From Bilifractor sp002394235 (lineage in GTDB: Bacteria > Bacillota > Clostridia > Lachnospirales > Lachnospiraceae): DNA of 64,000 nt. Every line of letters starts with the position of its first letter. Positions within the stretch are counted from its first letter, which is position 1. The stretch spans positions 1 to 64,000 of the forward strand of contig NZ_JBQKGJ010000018.1 of NCBI RefSeq assembly GCF_052118845.1. The letters run 5' to 3'. Of this stretch, positions 16,301 to 24,183 are shown piece after piece. The position numbers were made by a program, and so were the translations under genes. The notes under the pieces were generated by a model. That model did no database searches. It was not told the origin of the DNA and saw only the letters and a program-made list of their open reading frames with translations.

Positions 16301-17206
16301 GATCGCCTGGAATACCGGCTCCTCTTCCTGCGCCATCGGTACGAACTTATAATCGACCCTCGCCGTCAGCTGCACCCAGCTTCCCTCGGTCAGCTTCGCG
16401 GCGTTCTTACTGTGACACAGATAGCCGATGTACTGCATATCCGCCGCGCAGCACGTCATCGCCGTGCGCGCCGGCATGAAGAAGTCCGCTCCGGCCTCCC
16501 GGCTCTTCAGCACCATGCCCTTGAAGCGTACTTTTTTCCCCTTGTAGCGATCCGGATTATCCTGAAGATCCACGAAGAATATTCCGTAGTCCACATCATC
16601 AATATCGATAATATCCTGATCCAGATCATAGGGAACCGAATCCTCAAAGATATCCACCGGCTGTCCGTCCACATCCAGGAACTGCACATCACAGCCCGGA
16701 TTCACTACCTTAAAGCTCCGGCGGAAATTGGAGAGCGGCATGTCTCTCTTGCAGCGATTAAACAGCACCATATCCGCCTGCCGACTCATCTCCGCGAACA
16801 GAGACTTCATGTTGGTCTGATAGACCTGGAAGGTAGACGCATCCACTATCACGATCTGCTGTACAATGCCCCATCCCCTGGGAAGCCGCATCTGCCAGAG
16901 CTTGTCCACGCTCCACAGCGGGTTGAATTCGATAATCACACGCTCCGGGCTGTATTTTCTCTGAAACGCCCGAAGGTTCTCATAGCTGAACTGCTCTTGT
17001 TCATCGATCGTCTCGATCACTGTATTGTACTTCAGCAGTTCCTTTTCATCGTATTCCTCTTCCCCTTCCTCTGTATTGATCAGAAGGGTCGGCCCGTCGA
17101 TCTGGAAATAATCCTGGGCAATCGTAAAATTCAGGAAAGATGTCTTTCCACTTTCCAGAAATCCCGTGATCAGATAAATCGGGACTTCGATTTCATTCTC
17201 ATCCAT
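16250..17206 (-). CDS. G3E-type (CobW-like) GTPase fused to a DUF1980-like domain
   Basis: The 318-residue protein has an N-terminal G3E P-loop domain (GFLESGKTS at about 15-23; VIIEFNPLW near 89) and a C-terminal domain (about 205-315) with FFMPARTAMTCCAADMQY, resembling the C-terminal part of TIGR03943/DUF1980 proteins. That combination suggests a metal- or cofactor-handling role, but no substrate is known to me. Unlike the neighbouring G3E protein it lacks the CxCC metal motif after switch I; acidic residues (EEGEEEYDEKE) occupy that region. ATG at 17206. It follows the other G3E gene on the same strand after 210 bases. A tandem-repeat array follows the stop. Confidence 0.75.
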   Translation of the reverse strand: MDENEIEVPIYLITGFLESGKTSFLNFTIAQDYFQIDGPTLLINTEEGEEEYDEKELLKYNTVIETIDEQEQFSYENLRAFQRKYSPERVIIEFNPLWSVDKLWQMRLPRGWGIVQQIVIVDASTFQVYQTNMKSLFAEMSRQADMVLFNRCKRDMPLSNFRRSFKVVNPGCDVQFLDVDGQPVDIFEDSVPYDLDQDIIDIDDVDYGIFFVDLQDNPDRYKGKKVRFKGMVLKSREAGADFFMPARTAMTCCAADMQYIGYLCHSKNAAKLTEGSWVQLTARVDYKFVPMAQEEEPVFQAITIKAAEPPAVETVYFN

Positions 17207-17278
17207 AGTTTTAACTTTCTATACTATATGTAATGTATGTATCACAAATCTCCATCTGTTTTCGTATCTCCCTATCGG

Positions 17279-17348
17279 CTGCCAGATCCGGGTGCAATCC
17301 TATATTGCCTGCCCGATCCGGGTACAACCCAATATTGCCTGCCCGATA
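17279..17348. repeat. 30-bp tandem repeat x2.3
   Basis: Units at 17279-17308 and 17309-17338, then 10 bases of a third. Core CTGCCMGATCCGGGT. It occupies the gap between the two G3E genes. Confidence 0.85.
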
Positions 17349-17416
17349 AGGAAAAACTGAGTTTGTTTCGGCATTCATCCACGTCCATGCGCCGCTTCGC
17401 ATACTTTGGACACGGA

Positions 17417-18568
17417 TCAGAGCTTGAAGAGCTCCTTCAGCTTGTCTTCCTTCAGATCGGATCCGATCACGCACAGACGGCCGGTATACTCCGGTGCGCC
17501 TTCGCGGACGTCTGCCTCTTCCGGAACCATGTCAAAATAAATCCACTTTCCGTCGGTTCCCTCTACCATGCCCTTTGCACGCAGAATTGTTCCATAGGTA
17601 TTGTCCGCGGAAAGAGCCTTAAGAATACTGCTGATCTCATCGCTGGTGTACTTCCGGATCGTCTCCTGCCCCCAGCTGGTGAAGACCTCATCAGCATCGT
17701 GATGATGATGGTGGTGATGGCCGCATCCGCAGTGATCATGATGGTGCTCATGACCCTCCTCATCATGATCATGGTGGTGATCACAGTGGTCATGCTCATC
17801 CTCGTCGTGATCGCCATGATGGTGCCCGCAGTGGTCATGCTCATCCCCGTCGTGATCGCCATGATGGTGCCCGCAGTGGTCATGCTCATCTTCATCGTGA
17901 TCGTGATGATGATGCTCGTGCTCCTCTTCGTCCTCGTCATCATCCTCAACGAGCGAGAGATCAATCTTCACGCCCTCCATGGTATCCAGAACCTTTTTGC
18001 CGCTGAGCTGCTCTACCGGTGTGGTGATGACCGTTGCCTTCGGATTCAGCTCGCGGATCAGAGCCAGCGCTTCCTCAACCTTCGCGTCTGTCGCCTTCGG
18101 TGTATCCATGCGGCTCAGGATGATCGTGCCGGCAGCCTCGACCTGATTCTTGAAAAACTCGCCGAAGTTCTTCAGATACATCTTTGCCTTTGTGACATCG
18201 ACAACCGTCGTCGCACTGTTCAGTTCAAGGTCCGCGGCTCCGGCATTCTTCTCGACTGCACGGATGACATCCGAAAGCTTACCGACACCGGAGGGCTCAA
18301 TGATCACGCGGTCCGGATGATACTTGTCAACGACCTCCTTCAGCGCAACGCCGAAATCGCCGACCAGGGAGCAGCAGATGCATCCGGAATTCATCTCCTT
18401 GATTTCAATACCCGCGTCCTTCAGGAAACCGCCGTCGATTCCGATTTCACCGAACTCGTTCTCAATCAGAACCACCTGCTGTCCCTTCAGGGCATCCGCA
18501 AGAAGCTTCTTGATCAGCGTAGTCTTGCCTGCACCCAAAAAACCTGAAATAATATCTATCTTTGTCAT
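17417..18568 (-). CDS. G3E (CobW/ZNG-like) GTPase with a long His-rich loop
   Basis: This 383-residue metallochaperone-type GTPase has P-loop GFLGAGKTT (8-16), NEFGEIGIDG, the metal motif GCICC (about 62-66), and a C-terminal CobW_C domain after about 300. Between them, about 215-292, is a region made almost only of His, Asp, Glu, Cys and Gly, built from repeats such as HDHCGHHHGDHD. Such loops bind Zn, Ni or Co. Most likely it delivers or stores a transition metal for a cytoplasmic enzyme; the metal is not determined. ATG at 18568 with GGAGAG upstream and a strong promoter at 18650-18677. The loop is encoded by internal DNA repeats (17700-17925) and probably varies in length between strains. 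Confidence 0.88.
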   Translation of the reverse strand: MTKIDIISGFLGAGKTTLIKKLLADALKGQQVVLIENEFGEIGIDGGFLKDAGIEIKEMNSGCICCSLVGDFGVALKEVVDKYHPDRVIIEPSGVGKLSDVIRAVEKNAGAADLELNSATTVVDVTKAKMYLKNFGEFFKNQVEAAGTIILSRMDTPKATDAKVEEALALIRELNPKATVITTPVEQLSGKKVLDTMEGVKIDLSLVEDDDEDEEEHEHHHHDHDEDEHDHCGHHHGDHDGDEHDHCGHHHGDHDEDEHDHCDHHHDHDEEGHEHHHDHCGCGHHHHHHHDADEVFTSWGQETIRKYTSDEISSILKALSADNTYGTILRAKGMVEGTDGKWIYFDMVPEEADVREGAPEYTGRLCVIGSDLKEDKLKELFKL

Positions 18569-18649
18569 ATAAAATCACTCTCCTGTTCTGTGAACCGCCG
18601 CTGTCAGTGGCTGATTAGGTTGTGCACTATTCTATTGCGTAGCTTTATC

Positions 18650-18677
18650 ATTATACTGCAATCCCAGAAAATGTCAA
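18650..18677 (-). promoter_or_regulatory. Promoter of the His-rich G3E gene
   Basis: TTGACA (18672-18677), 16-base spacer, TATAAT (18650-18655) on the minus strand, about 80 bases before the start codon. Confidence 0.8.
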
Positions 18678-18943
18678 TTCCACTTCCCTGCGATCGGGAA
18701 ATTCGATGGATGCCAAAGAAAAAGAATGACCGAGTGAAAATTTGGTTAAAATCTTCATTCTATTCCTATCACCTCAAAACTACAGCACAGCATTTGAGAT
18801 AATAAGCAACAGATTAGTAATATTTTATAGGAAATGAGAATCATTACAAGTGTAATATGCGCCAAAATATCATATCAAAAGGTGTTATAAATCGTCTGTT
18901 TATTAGTATTCCAATATTGCCCACTTCTCTGCATTATTATCCG
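18678..18943. other. AT-rich intergenic stretch
   Basis: No gene is supported. It holds one Fur/Zur-like half palindrome (ATGAGAATCATTA near 18834), about 160 bases upstream of the G3E promoter, too weak to call as an operator. Confidence 0.4.
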
Positions 18944-18993
18944 CAAAAATAACCGCCTGCAAAAATGCATTTCTGCATCTGCCCGGCGGTTAT
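18944..18993 (-). terminator. Terminator after the HPr-like gene
   Basis: ATAACCGCC (18949-18957) pairs with GGCGGTTAT (18985-18993); the minus-strand transcript then runs into TTTTT. The loop contains a second small stem (ATGCA repeats). Confidence 0.75.
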
Positions 18994-19068
18994 CCTCTCT
19001 CTATTCAATTGACATATTTCCGCTTCAGCCAAACAACTTCTGTCAGCTGACACAGATTCAGTCACACA

Positions 19069-19308
19069 TCAGTTGCCCTGAATCATGAAATCCATCAGTG
19101 CCTTGATATCTTCCGGCTCGGAAGCTACGATCTCCAGCTCCGGAATTGCTGCCTCGTTTGAGAAGATATTTGCCAGTGATACGTACTGGCTGAGCTTGGA
19201 TTTGAGGTTCAGTCTGTCGCCCTCTGCGGTAACCAGCTCTACGCGGCCCTTGCAATTATCAATCACCTTGAAAAACCCGTCTACATCCTTAATGTTCTGC
19301 AGTTTCAT
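19069..19308 (-). CDS. HPr-like small conserved protein
   Basis: A 79-residue cytoplasmic protein (starts MKLQNIKDVDGFFKVID). I recognise it as a small protein often seen in Lachnospiraceae and sometimes mislabelled polyA polymerase; its length and alternation look like the HPr fold, but there is no active-site His at the usual place, so phosphotransfer is not expected. GGAGG lies before the ATG at 19308. It is monocistronic with its own terminator at 18944-18993. Function unknown. Confidence 0.7.
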   Translation of the reverse strand: MKLQNIKDVDGFFKVIDNCKGRVELVTAEGDRLNLKSKLSQYVSLANIFSNEAAIPELEIVASEPEDIKALMDFMIQGN

Positions 19309-19381
19309 TGTTGTACACCTCCAATACTGTTCTCTACTGCTTACCTTCTTCTGATGATCCTGTCCTCTTATTCTCTGGACA

Positions 19382-19507
19382 AAAACTCATCCTGCCCGAT
19401 GTCCTTCAGACAAATATCAACGCGCCATGAATTCTGTATGAATTAAAACTCATTCAGCCCGATGTCCTCCGGACAAATTTCATCATACCATGAATTCTGT
19501 ACGAATT
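19382..19507. repeat. 63-bp tandem duplication
   Basis: Copies 19382-19444 and 19445-19507 share AAAACTCAT, GCCCGATGTCCT and CCATGAATTCTGTA. It lies just after the 19519-20757 stop. Confidence 0.85.
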
Positions 19508-19518
19508 GAAGGCAGTTT

Positions 19519-20757
19519 TTAATATCCATTATAATTATTCGTCTGTCCGTAGTTCGCAGTCCCACCGTACGTGCCGTCCCCGTAGCCGGCTCCTGCTCCG
19601 TAACCGCTGTTATAGGTGCCGTCAGCATTGCCGCTGCCGTAGCTGCCGCCGGCATTGCCGCTGCCATATGTGCTGCTGTCTGTTCCGCCGTAGCTTCCTG
19701 CACCTCCGTAGACATCCGTACCGTTCGTTCCTGCGCCGTAGGTTCCGGTTCCACCGGCTGTGTTTCCTGCTCCTGTACTTCCATTTCCGTCTGCTCCGCC
19801 AGCTGCGCCGCCTGCTGTTCCCGCGGTTCCGGATGCGGAAGCATCGGTACCGGATCCTGAGGCTCCGGCAGACTGTGTCCCTGTACCTGCCGCACCGTTT
19901 GTATCCGTTCCCGCTCCCGCCGCTGTCTCTCCGGTCGGAACTCCGTAGACGTCAACCTCGTTGATGCAGGTATCATCATAATCCGTTCCCTTATACACCT
20001 CGTCGATGGTCATCTTGATCTCGGATGTCTCGACATCCTTCGAGAGTTCCACACAGAATTCCTTCTTCTCGTCCGGGAAGGTGACCTGAACGCTCTGATC
20101 GCCGAACTCGAAGGTCATCGTCTTCGGACGGTTGTTCATGGTGTAATTGTCATCCGAGCCGTACCAGTTTCCGAGGCGCAGCACAAGGAATCTCACCTTG
20201 CAGACCTGATCCAGATGATAGGTGACACTCTCACCGATCCCGGACCCGTCCACTCCTTCCTGCCAGCTGCTGTCCTTCGATCCATCGTACAGAACATGCG
20301 GTGTGTTGTCGATTCCCGCCTGCGAAATCGTCGATGTCGCATCGGCGCTCGCCACGGTTACCTGTGAATACCCGAGCAGATCAATCTGCGACTGACGGCT
20401 TGCGTCCACAATGGAGGCTGTCAGCTTGTCCTCCTCTGCCCCCGGCGTCACAGACGGCTCTGAGGTGGAAGAGACAGAAACCGAAGACGAGGAACTTGTG
20501 ACCGATTCCTCCTCCGGAGTCGGCGTTGCCTTAATCGTGACCTTCTGCGGAGAATTGTTCTGTCCGTCTTTCAGGAATTTCGATATGCCGAACATCGCGC
20601 CGATTCCCGCGGCAAGAATCACCAGAATCAGGATAATTCCCATAAGCAGAAGCTGGCGCTCTCTCTTTTTTACCCGAACCTTATCCAGCCGTCTGCCGCA
20701 GCGGGAACATCGCCTCGCAGTATCCGGATTTTGTTCACCACAATATGGACATCTCAT
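19519..20757 (-). CDS. Zinc-ribbon, membrane-anchored protein with discoidin-like domain and Gly-rich tail
   Basis: The 412-residue protein has an N-terminal zinc ribbon (CPYCGEQNP ... CSRCGRRL, residues 3-23), one transmembrane helix (about 36-58), a Ser/Thr-rich linker, a beta-rich domain (about 125-270) with NTPHVLYDGSKDSSWQEGV and INEVDVYGV that resembles the NADase-type glycan-binding/discoidin-like fold, and a low-complexity Gly/Ala/Thr/Tyr tail (about 275-412). The topology would put the ribbon inside and the domain outside. It probably binds cell-surface glycan, but that is inference. It follows the sugar kinase gene after 30 bases, in one operon. The tail is DNA-repetitive and likely length-variable. 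Confidence 0.7.
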   Translation of the reverse strand: MRCPYCGEQNPDTARRCSRCGRRLDKVRVKKRERQLLLMGIILILVILAAGIGAMFGISKFLKDGQNNSPQKVTIKATPTPEEESVTSSSSSVSVSSTSEPSVTPGAEEDKLTASIVDASRQSQIDLLGYSQVTVASADATSTISQAGIDNTPHVLYDGSKDSSWQEGVDGSGIGESVTYHLDQVCKVRFLVLRLGNWYGSDDNYTMNNRPKTMTFEFGDQSVQVTFPDEKKEFCVELSKDVETSEIKMTIDEVYKGTDYDDTCINEVDVYGVPTGETAAGAGTDTNGAAGTGTQSAGASGSGTDASASGTAGTAGGAAGGADGNGSTGAGNTAGGTGTYGAGTNGTDVYGGAGSYGGTDSSTYGSGNAGGSYGSGNADGTYNSGYGAGAGYGDGTYGGTANYGQTNNYNGY

Positions 20758-20787
20758 AAACTTCCAGTCCCTCCAGTTTTTTCTTAG

Positions 20788-21726
20788 TCAATCTGCTCTG
20801 AAGACCCGGACTTCCTTCCGGAACCTTTCAAAATTCTCTCTTGTGCAAAGCTGCGTGCCTTCCCGGATCAGCGACCCGTTCGCCGCAATCACTCCGTATC
20901 GGAGAATCTCCGAAAGCGGGAGGCCTTTCTCCATCGCCACGCACATTCCGGCCACCATGGAATCTCCGGCTCCCTGTGTGCTTCTGACGTCTATCCTGTC
21001 CGGCGGACAGATCCACGCCCCCTCACGGCCGACGATCATGGCACCCTCCGCTCCCATGGACAGACAGATGATCCCGACCCCTCCATCGATGATTTCTCCA
21101 GCCTTTCGCAGGATCTCCTCCCGGCCCGGATTCTCCAGGCCGAATGCCGTCTCAAACTCATAGAGATTCGGCTTGATTACATCGGGACAGGCCTGAATCC
21201 CCTCCAGAAAAAGCTCTCCTTCCGCGTCCAGAATCACCTTTTTCCCGATCCTCCTGCACGCAGCGGTCAGGTCTCTGTAAAATGAGGCTGGCACACCCTG
21301 CGGTACGCTTCCGGTGATCACTGCCATGTCGATCTCCGGATCCGACAGCTGCTCCATCAGCTGATCCGTGAACGCCCGTATGGTTTTCGCGTCCAGCGGA
21401 TCTCCCTTCTGATTCAGCTCGGTCGTGACACGGTCTTCCTCGTTCATCACCTTGATATTTTCCCGGACCGCTCCCTCCGCCATATATGCCTCATAATGAA
21501 TACCGAGCGCCTCCAGCCCCTTCGAAAAGTCCTGCCCGTTCTTCGTGTAATTGATACCGAAGGTCCGCACCGGAATTCCAAGCTGGTTCAGCACGATGGA
21601 GACGTTAATTCCTTTTCCGGAAAAATCTGACCGCTTCGTCTGTACGCGGTTCAGCCCGCCGTAGGAAAATCCACGGATGGTGAGGGTTTTGTCGATACAG
21701 GGATTCATCGTTACTGTTGCGATCAT
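20788..21726 (-). CDS. PfkB-family sugar-phosphate kinase (1-phosphofructokinase/tagatose-6-P kinase type)
   Basis: At 312 residues with the N-terminal signature TMNPCIDKTL, the glycine-rich GKGINVSIVLNQLG (about 38-51) and the catalytic-base motif TQGAGDSMVAG (about 248-258), this is a hexose-phosphate kinase of the FruK/LacC group. It would phosphorylate fructose 1-phosphate or a related sugar phosphate in the cytoplasm. No PTS permease or regulator lies nearby, so the substrate is open. It overlaps the upstream gene by four bases (ATGA) and is followed 30 bases later by the zinc-ribbon gene. Confidence 0.85.
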   Translation of the reverse strand: MIATVTMNPCIDKTLTIRGFSYGGLNRVQTKRSDFSGKGINVSIVLNQLGIPVRTFGINYTKNGQDFSKGLEALGIHYEAYMAEGAVRENIKVMNEEDRVTTELNQKGDPLDAKTIRAFTDQLMEQLSDPEIDMAVITGSVPQGVPASFYRDLTAACRRIGKKVILDAEGELFLEGIQACPDVIKPNLYEFETAFGLENPGREEILRKAGEIIDGGVGIICLSMGAEGAMIVGREGAWICPPDRIDVRSTQGAGDSMVAGMCVAMEKGLPLSEILRYGVIAANGSLIREGTQLCTRENFERFRKEVRVFRAD

Positions 21727-22172
21727 GATTGCTCCTCGTCTCCCTCATACGCCGCGATCTTCTCCAGATAATCATCGTCCGACAGCGTTTCCATCTCATC
21801 GAATGGAATGGTGTATTCATAGTTATTGATAATCCGAAGGTATCGGCTGTCCAGATCGATGATGTACACATAGTCCACGACATCTGCGTAGTCCTCGCTG
21901 TTATACAGCTTCATCGAGCCCTTTCTCCAGAGAAGCCCCAGGATATCGCCCGACCGGTCCGTTCTCGCGTCCGTCTGTGTCTCATCATAGGGAATGAACT
22001 GACACCCCTGGACGATCTCTGCGAACTTCTCCATCTCATCGTTCCGAAGCCGCTCCTGCAGAAAGTGCAGGATGTTCAGGCCGGTCATCGCCGGATGTCC
22101 GTCCTCCGGTCCGAACTTATCGATTCGTTTCTTGTCCTCAAGGAAAATATATACTGCGCTGGAAATTTCCAT
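21723..22172 (-). CDS. Conserved-looking protein of unknown function
   Basis: With ATG at 22172 (AGGAAGG 8 bases upstream) the product is 149 residues, acidic and soluble. It begins MEISSAVYIFLEDKK and contains VVDYVYIIDLDSRYLRIINN. The long frame back to 22373 only translates a dispersed palindromic element. I do not recognise the family. Its stop overlaps the kinase start (ATGA), so the two are translationally coupled. Confidence 0.6.
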   Translation of the reverse strand: MEISSAVYIFLEDKKRIDKFGPEDGHPAMTGLNILHFLQERLRNDEMEKFAEIVQGCQFIPYDETQTDARTDRSGDILGLLWRKGSMKLYNSEDYADVVDYVYIIDLDSRYLRIINNYEYTIPFDEMETLSDDDYLEKIAAYEGDEEQS

Positions 22173-22263
22173 ATCTGATTCCTTCCTGATCATACATATG
22201 ACAGCTGCGTTATTCATATTCTGATGCACCATCCGCTGGGCATAGTGTTCTGTTATTATCTTA

Positions 22264-22441
22264 CTGTATAAAGCCGTCGTCAAGCGAGCAGTTTTTGGGC
22301 ATGCAGAGCATGCACAGGAAACTGCATGCTTGAACGACGCTAACATGTATGAGCATGGAGCGGTGTGAAACACCGCGAGAATGCGAATACATGTGGCAAC
22401 TGCGAGAGTTGCGAAGCAACGGAGCAGCTGGCTTTATACAG
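22264..22441 (+). repeat. Dispersed nested-hairpin element, variant copy
   Basis: Bounded by exact 12-bp inverted ends CTGTATAAAGCC (22264) and GGCTTTATACAG (22441). Inside are a hairpin closed by GTCGT/ACGAC, the AACATGTATGAGCATGGAGC arm with its partner ATGCGAATACATGT, and an arm GCAACTGCGAGAGTTGC. The conserved tail GTGGCACGACTTATCGTATG follows at 22445. Inner arms differ from other copies but remain paired. Confidence 0.85.
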
Positions 22442-22519
22442 TATGTGGCACGACTTATCGTATGGGGGTTTACTATATATCGTCTGAATCTGGTCTGAAA
22501 ATTTTATTTTCGTCGAAGT

Positions 22520-22619
22520 CGTCAGCCCCTGAGTGACTGCAGAAAGCATTAACCGAATAAACGGTCACGGCATAAAACTTCAAGCTTCTTTGAAATTGTC
22601 AGCTTCTGAGTGACTGCAG
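22520..22619 (-). repeat. Duplicated 3' end of the nitrilase gene
   Basis: GTCAGCCCCTGAGTGACTGC (22520) and GTCAGCTTCTGAGTGACTGC (22598) are 78 bases apart; the second contains the real stop codon. The downstream copy keeps codons and stop. Confidence 0.7.
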
Positions 22620-23393
22620 CAGCGGAAGCTCCCGGCGCACCTTGTCCACCAGCGGCAGGTCCAGATTCGTGATCTGCACGCCCTCCTTTTCATCCATCTC
22701 TGCCACGACATCTCCCCACGGTGAAACCACCATGGAATGTCCCCAGGACACGTAGGAAAAGGATGGATCTCTGGCGTCCGATGTCCCGACCATATAGCAC
22801 TGGTTGTCGACCGCCCGCGAACGGAACATCAGCTCCCAGTGCGCAGGACCCGTGGTCATATTGAAGGATGCCGGAACCAGCACCACCTTCGCGCCGGACA
22901 GGACCATCTCGCGCACCATCTCCGGAAACCTGCAGTCAAAGCAGATACAGATCCCCATCCTGCAGAACTCCGTGTCGAAGACGGTCGCCCCCTTTCCAGC
23001 TGTCAGTGTATCCGATTCCCGAAAATGCTGCCCGCCCTCTACATTGATATCAAACAGATGCGCCTTTCTGTGCTTTGCGATCTGTCTTCCCTCCCGGTCA
23101 AACACATAGGCCGTGTTGTATACGCGGCCCTCTGCGTCCACCTCCGGGATGGACCCGGCAGACAGATAGATCCGATGCTCTCTCGCCATATTGGAAAGCT
23201 GTTTCCAGCTTTCGCCGCCTTCCGGCTCCGCGTATCCCGGAAAGCAGGAGGTCTCATAGGGCGTCGTGAACATCTCTCCGACCGCCACCAGATCAACCGC
23301 TTCCCCGTCGAGTCCGTTCAGCTTCTCCGCCAGCATGTCCAGATTTTCCTGTTTGTTTTTGTACACATGCGATTGAATCTGCGCAATCCTCAT
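22599..23393 (-). CDS. Carbon-nitrogen hydrolase (nitrilase superfamily, omega-amidase-like)
   Basis: A 264-residue cytoplasmic hydrolase with the superfamily triad: Glu in VGEMFTTPYE (about 39), Lys in KHRKAHLFD (about 109) and Cys in CICFDCRFPE (about 150). The overall shape and HLFDINVEGG resemble Nit2/omega-amidase enzymes that hydrolyse alpha-ketoglutaramate or related amides; other amide substrates are possible. GGAGGACATCG precedes the ATG at 23393. It stands alone on the minus strand. In this window glutamine and asparagine enzymes are prominent, which would suit an amide-recycling role (inference). Confidence 0.85.
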   Translation of the reverse strand: MRIAQIQSHVYKNKQENLDMLAEKLNGLDGEAVDLVAVGEMFTTPYETSCFPGYAEPEGGESWKQLSNMAREHRIYLSAGSIPEVDAEGRVYNTAYVFDREGRQIAKHRKAHLFDINVEGGQHFRESDTLTAGKGATVFDTEFCRMGICICFDCRFPEMVREMVLSGAKVVLVPASFNMTTGPAHWELMFRSRAVDNQCYMVGTSDARDPSFSYVSWGHSMVVSPWGDVVAEMDEKEGVQITNLDLPLVDKVRRELPLLQSLRS

Positions 23394-23499
23394 CGATGTC
23401 CTCCTGTTTCGCTTATAACGCTTCTGACGCAGTATACGGCAGTATGTGGCAGTATGGCGCCATAATGAATCATATAGCCGTTTGTGGTTCCTTTGCTCT

Positions 23500-24010
23500 G
23501 CTGTACTTCTGTTTGCTGTTCTTCTGCTTTGCGATTCTTTTGCCCTGCGATTCTTCTGCCTAACGGTTCTTTTACTTGCCTAATGATTTCGACACAAACT
23601 CAACCGGATGCTTGTGGATTTATTATTTCCTTATTCATTGTAGCCTGTGCGGCCGCCCTCTTCAACGGCTTACATGACTTTTTCTTTCTTCCTTAATAAA
23701 AGATATAACAAATAATCGCAAATACAACAAGATAAACCAGATATCATCCCGATATCATTCATTTGTTCTTCCGCGATTCGAGATGTATATCCGGAACCAG
23801 ACCTATGACTGCATGTAACCTGCAAATTCTAGATTTCTTTCGCCTGTCCATGCTGTCTCAAGCGAAGAATTCCGCCTTTTCTTCATTTCCGTCGCCCGGC
23901 CGTTCTGGCTCATGCGAAGCTTTCAGCCTTTTCTTCATTTCCGTCGCTCGGCTACTCTCTCTCAGGCGACGATTCTCGCATTTTCTTGATTTCCGCCGCC
24001 CGACAAGCTC
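23500..24010. repeat. Two tandem arrays in a long gene-free gap
   Basis: At about 23500-23582 a loose 17-bp unit (core TGCGATTCTT) repeats four times. At 23831-24010 a 52-bp unit repeats three and a half times (23831, 23881, 23933, 23985; core CTTCATTTCCGTCGCYCGGC). The gap 23394-24183 holds nothing else except the pgm terminator. Confidence 0.8.
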
Positions 24011-24082
24011 TTCTTTTGTTTTGATGAGTTTTGATGAGTTTTAATCATCCTGTCAGATATCATACTGCCGTCTTTACGCCGT

Positions 24083-24130
24083 CAGTACAAGAAAAAATGC
24101 GGTCATATGACCGCATTTTTTCTTGTACTG
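24083..24130 (-). terminator. Terminator after phosphoglucomutase
   Basis: A perfect 48-base palindrome: CAGTACAAGAAAAAATGCGG (24083) and its exact complement ending at 24130. The A/T runs serve both directions; pgm ends at 24184. Confidence 0.92.
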
Positions 24131-24183
24131 ATTTTCTGAGAATTTATCTGTCCTCAACGTATTTCGTACGCACTTTGTCTTGC

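Noticed and set aside
18830..18850. Fur/Zur box
   Set aside because: Only half of the palindrome fits and it lies far from a promoter.
19443..19979. Gln/Glu-rich 178-codon ORF
   Set aside because: Alternative frame of the Gly-rich tail of the zinc-ribbon protein.
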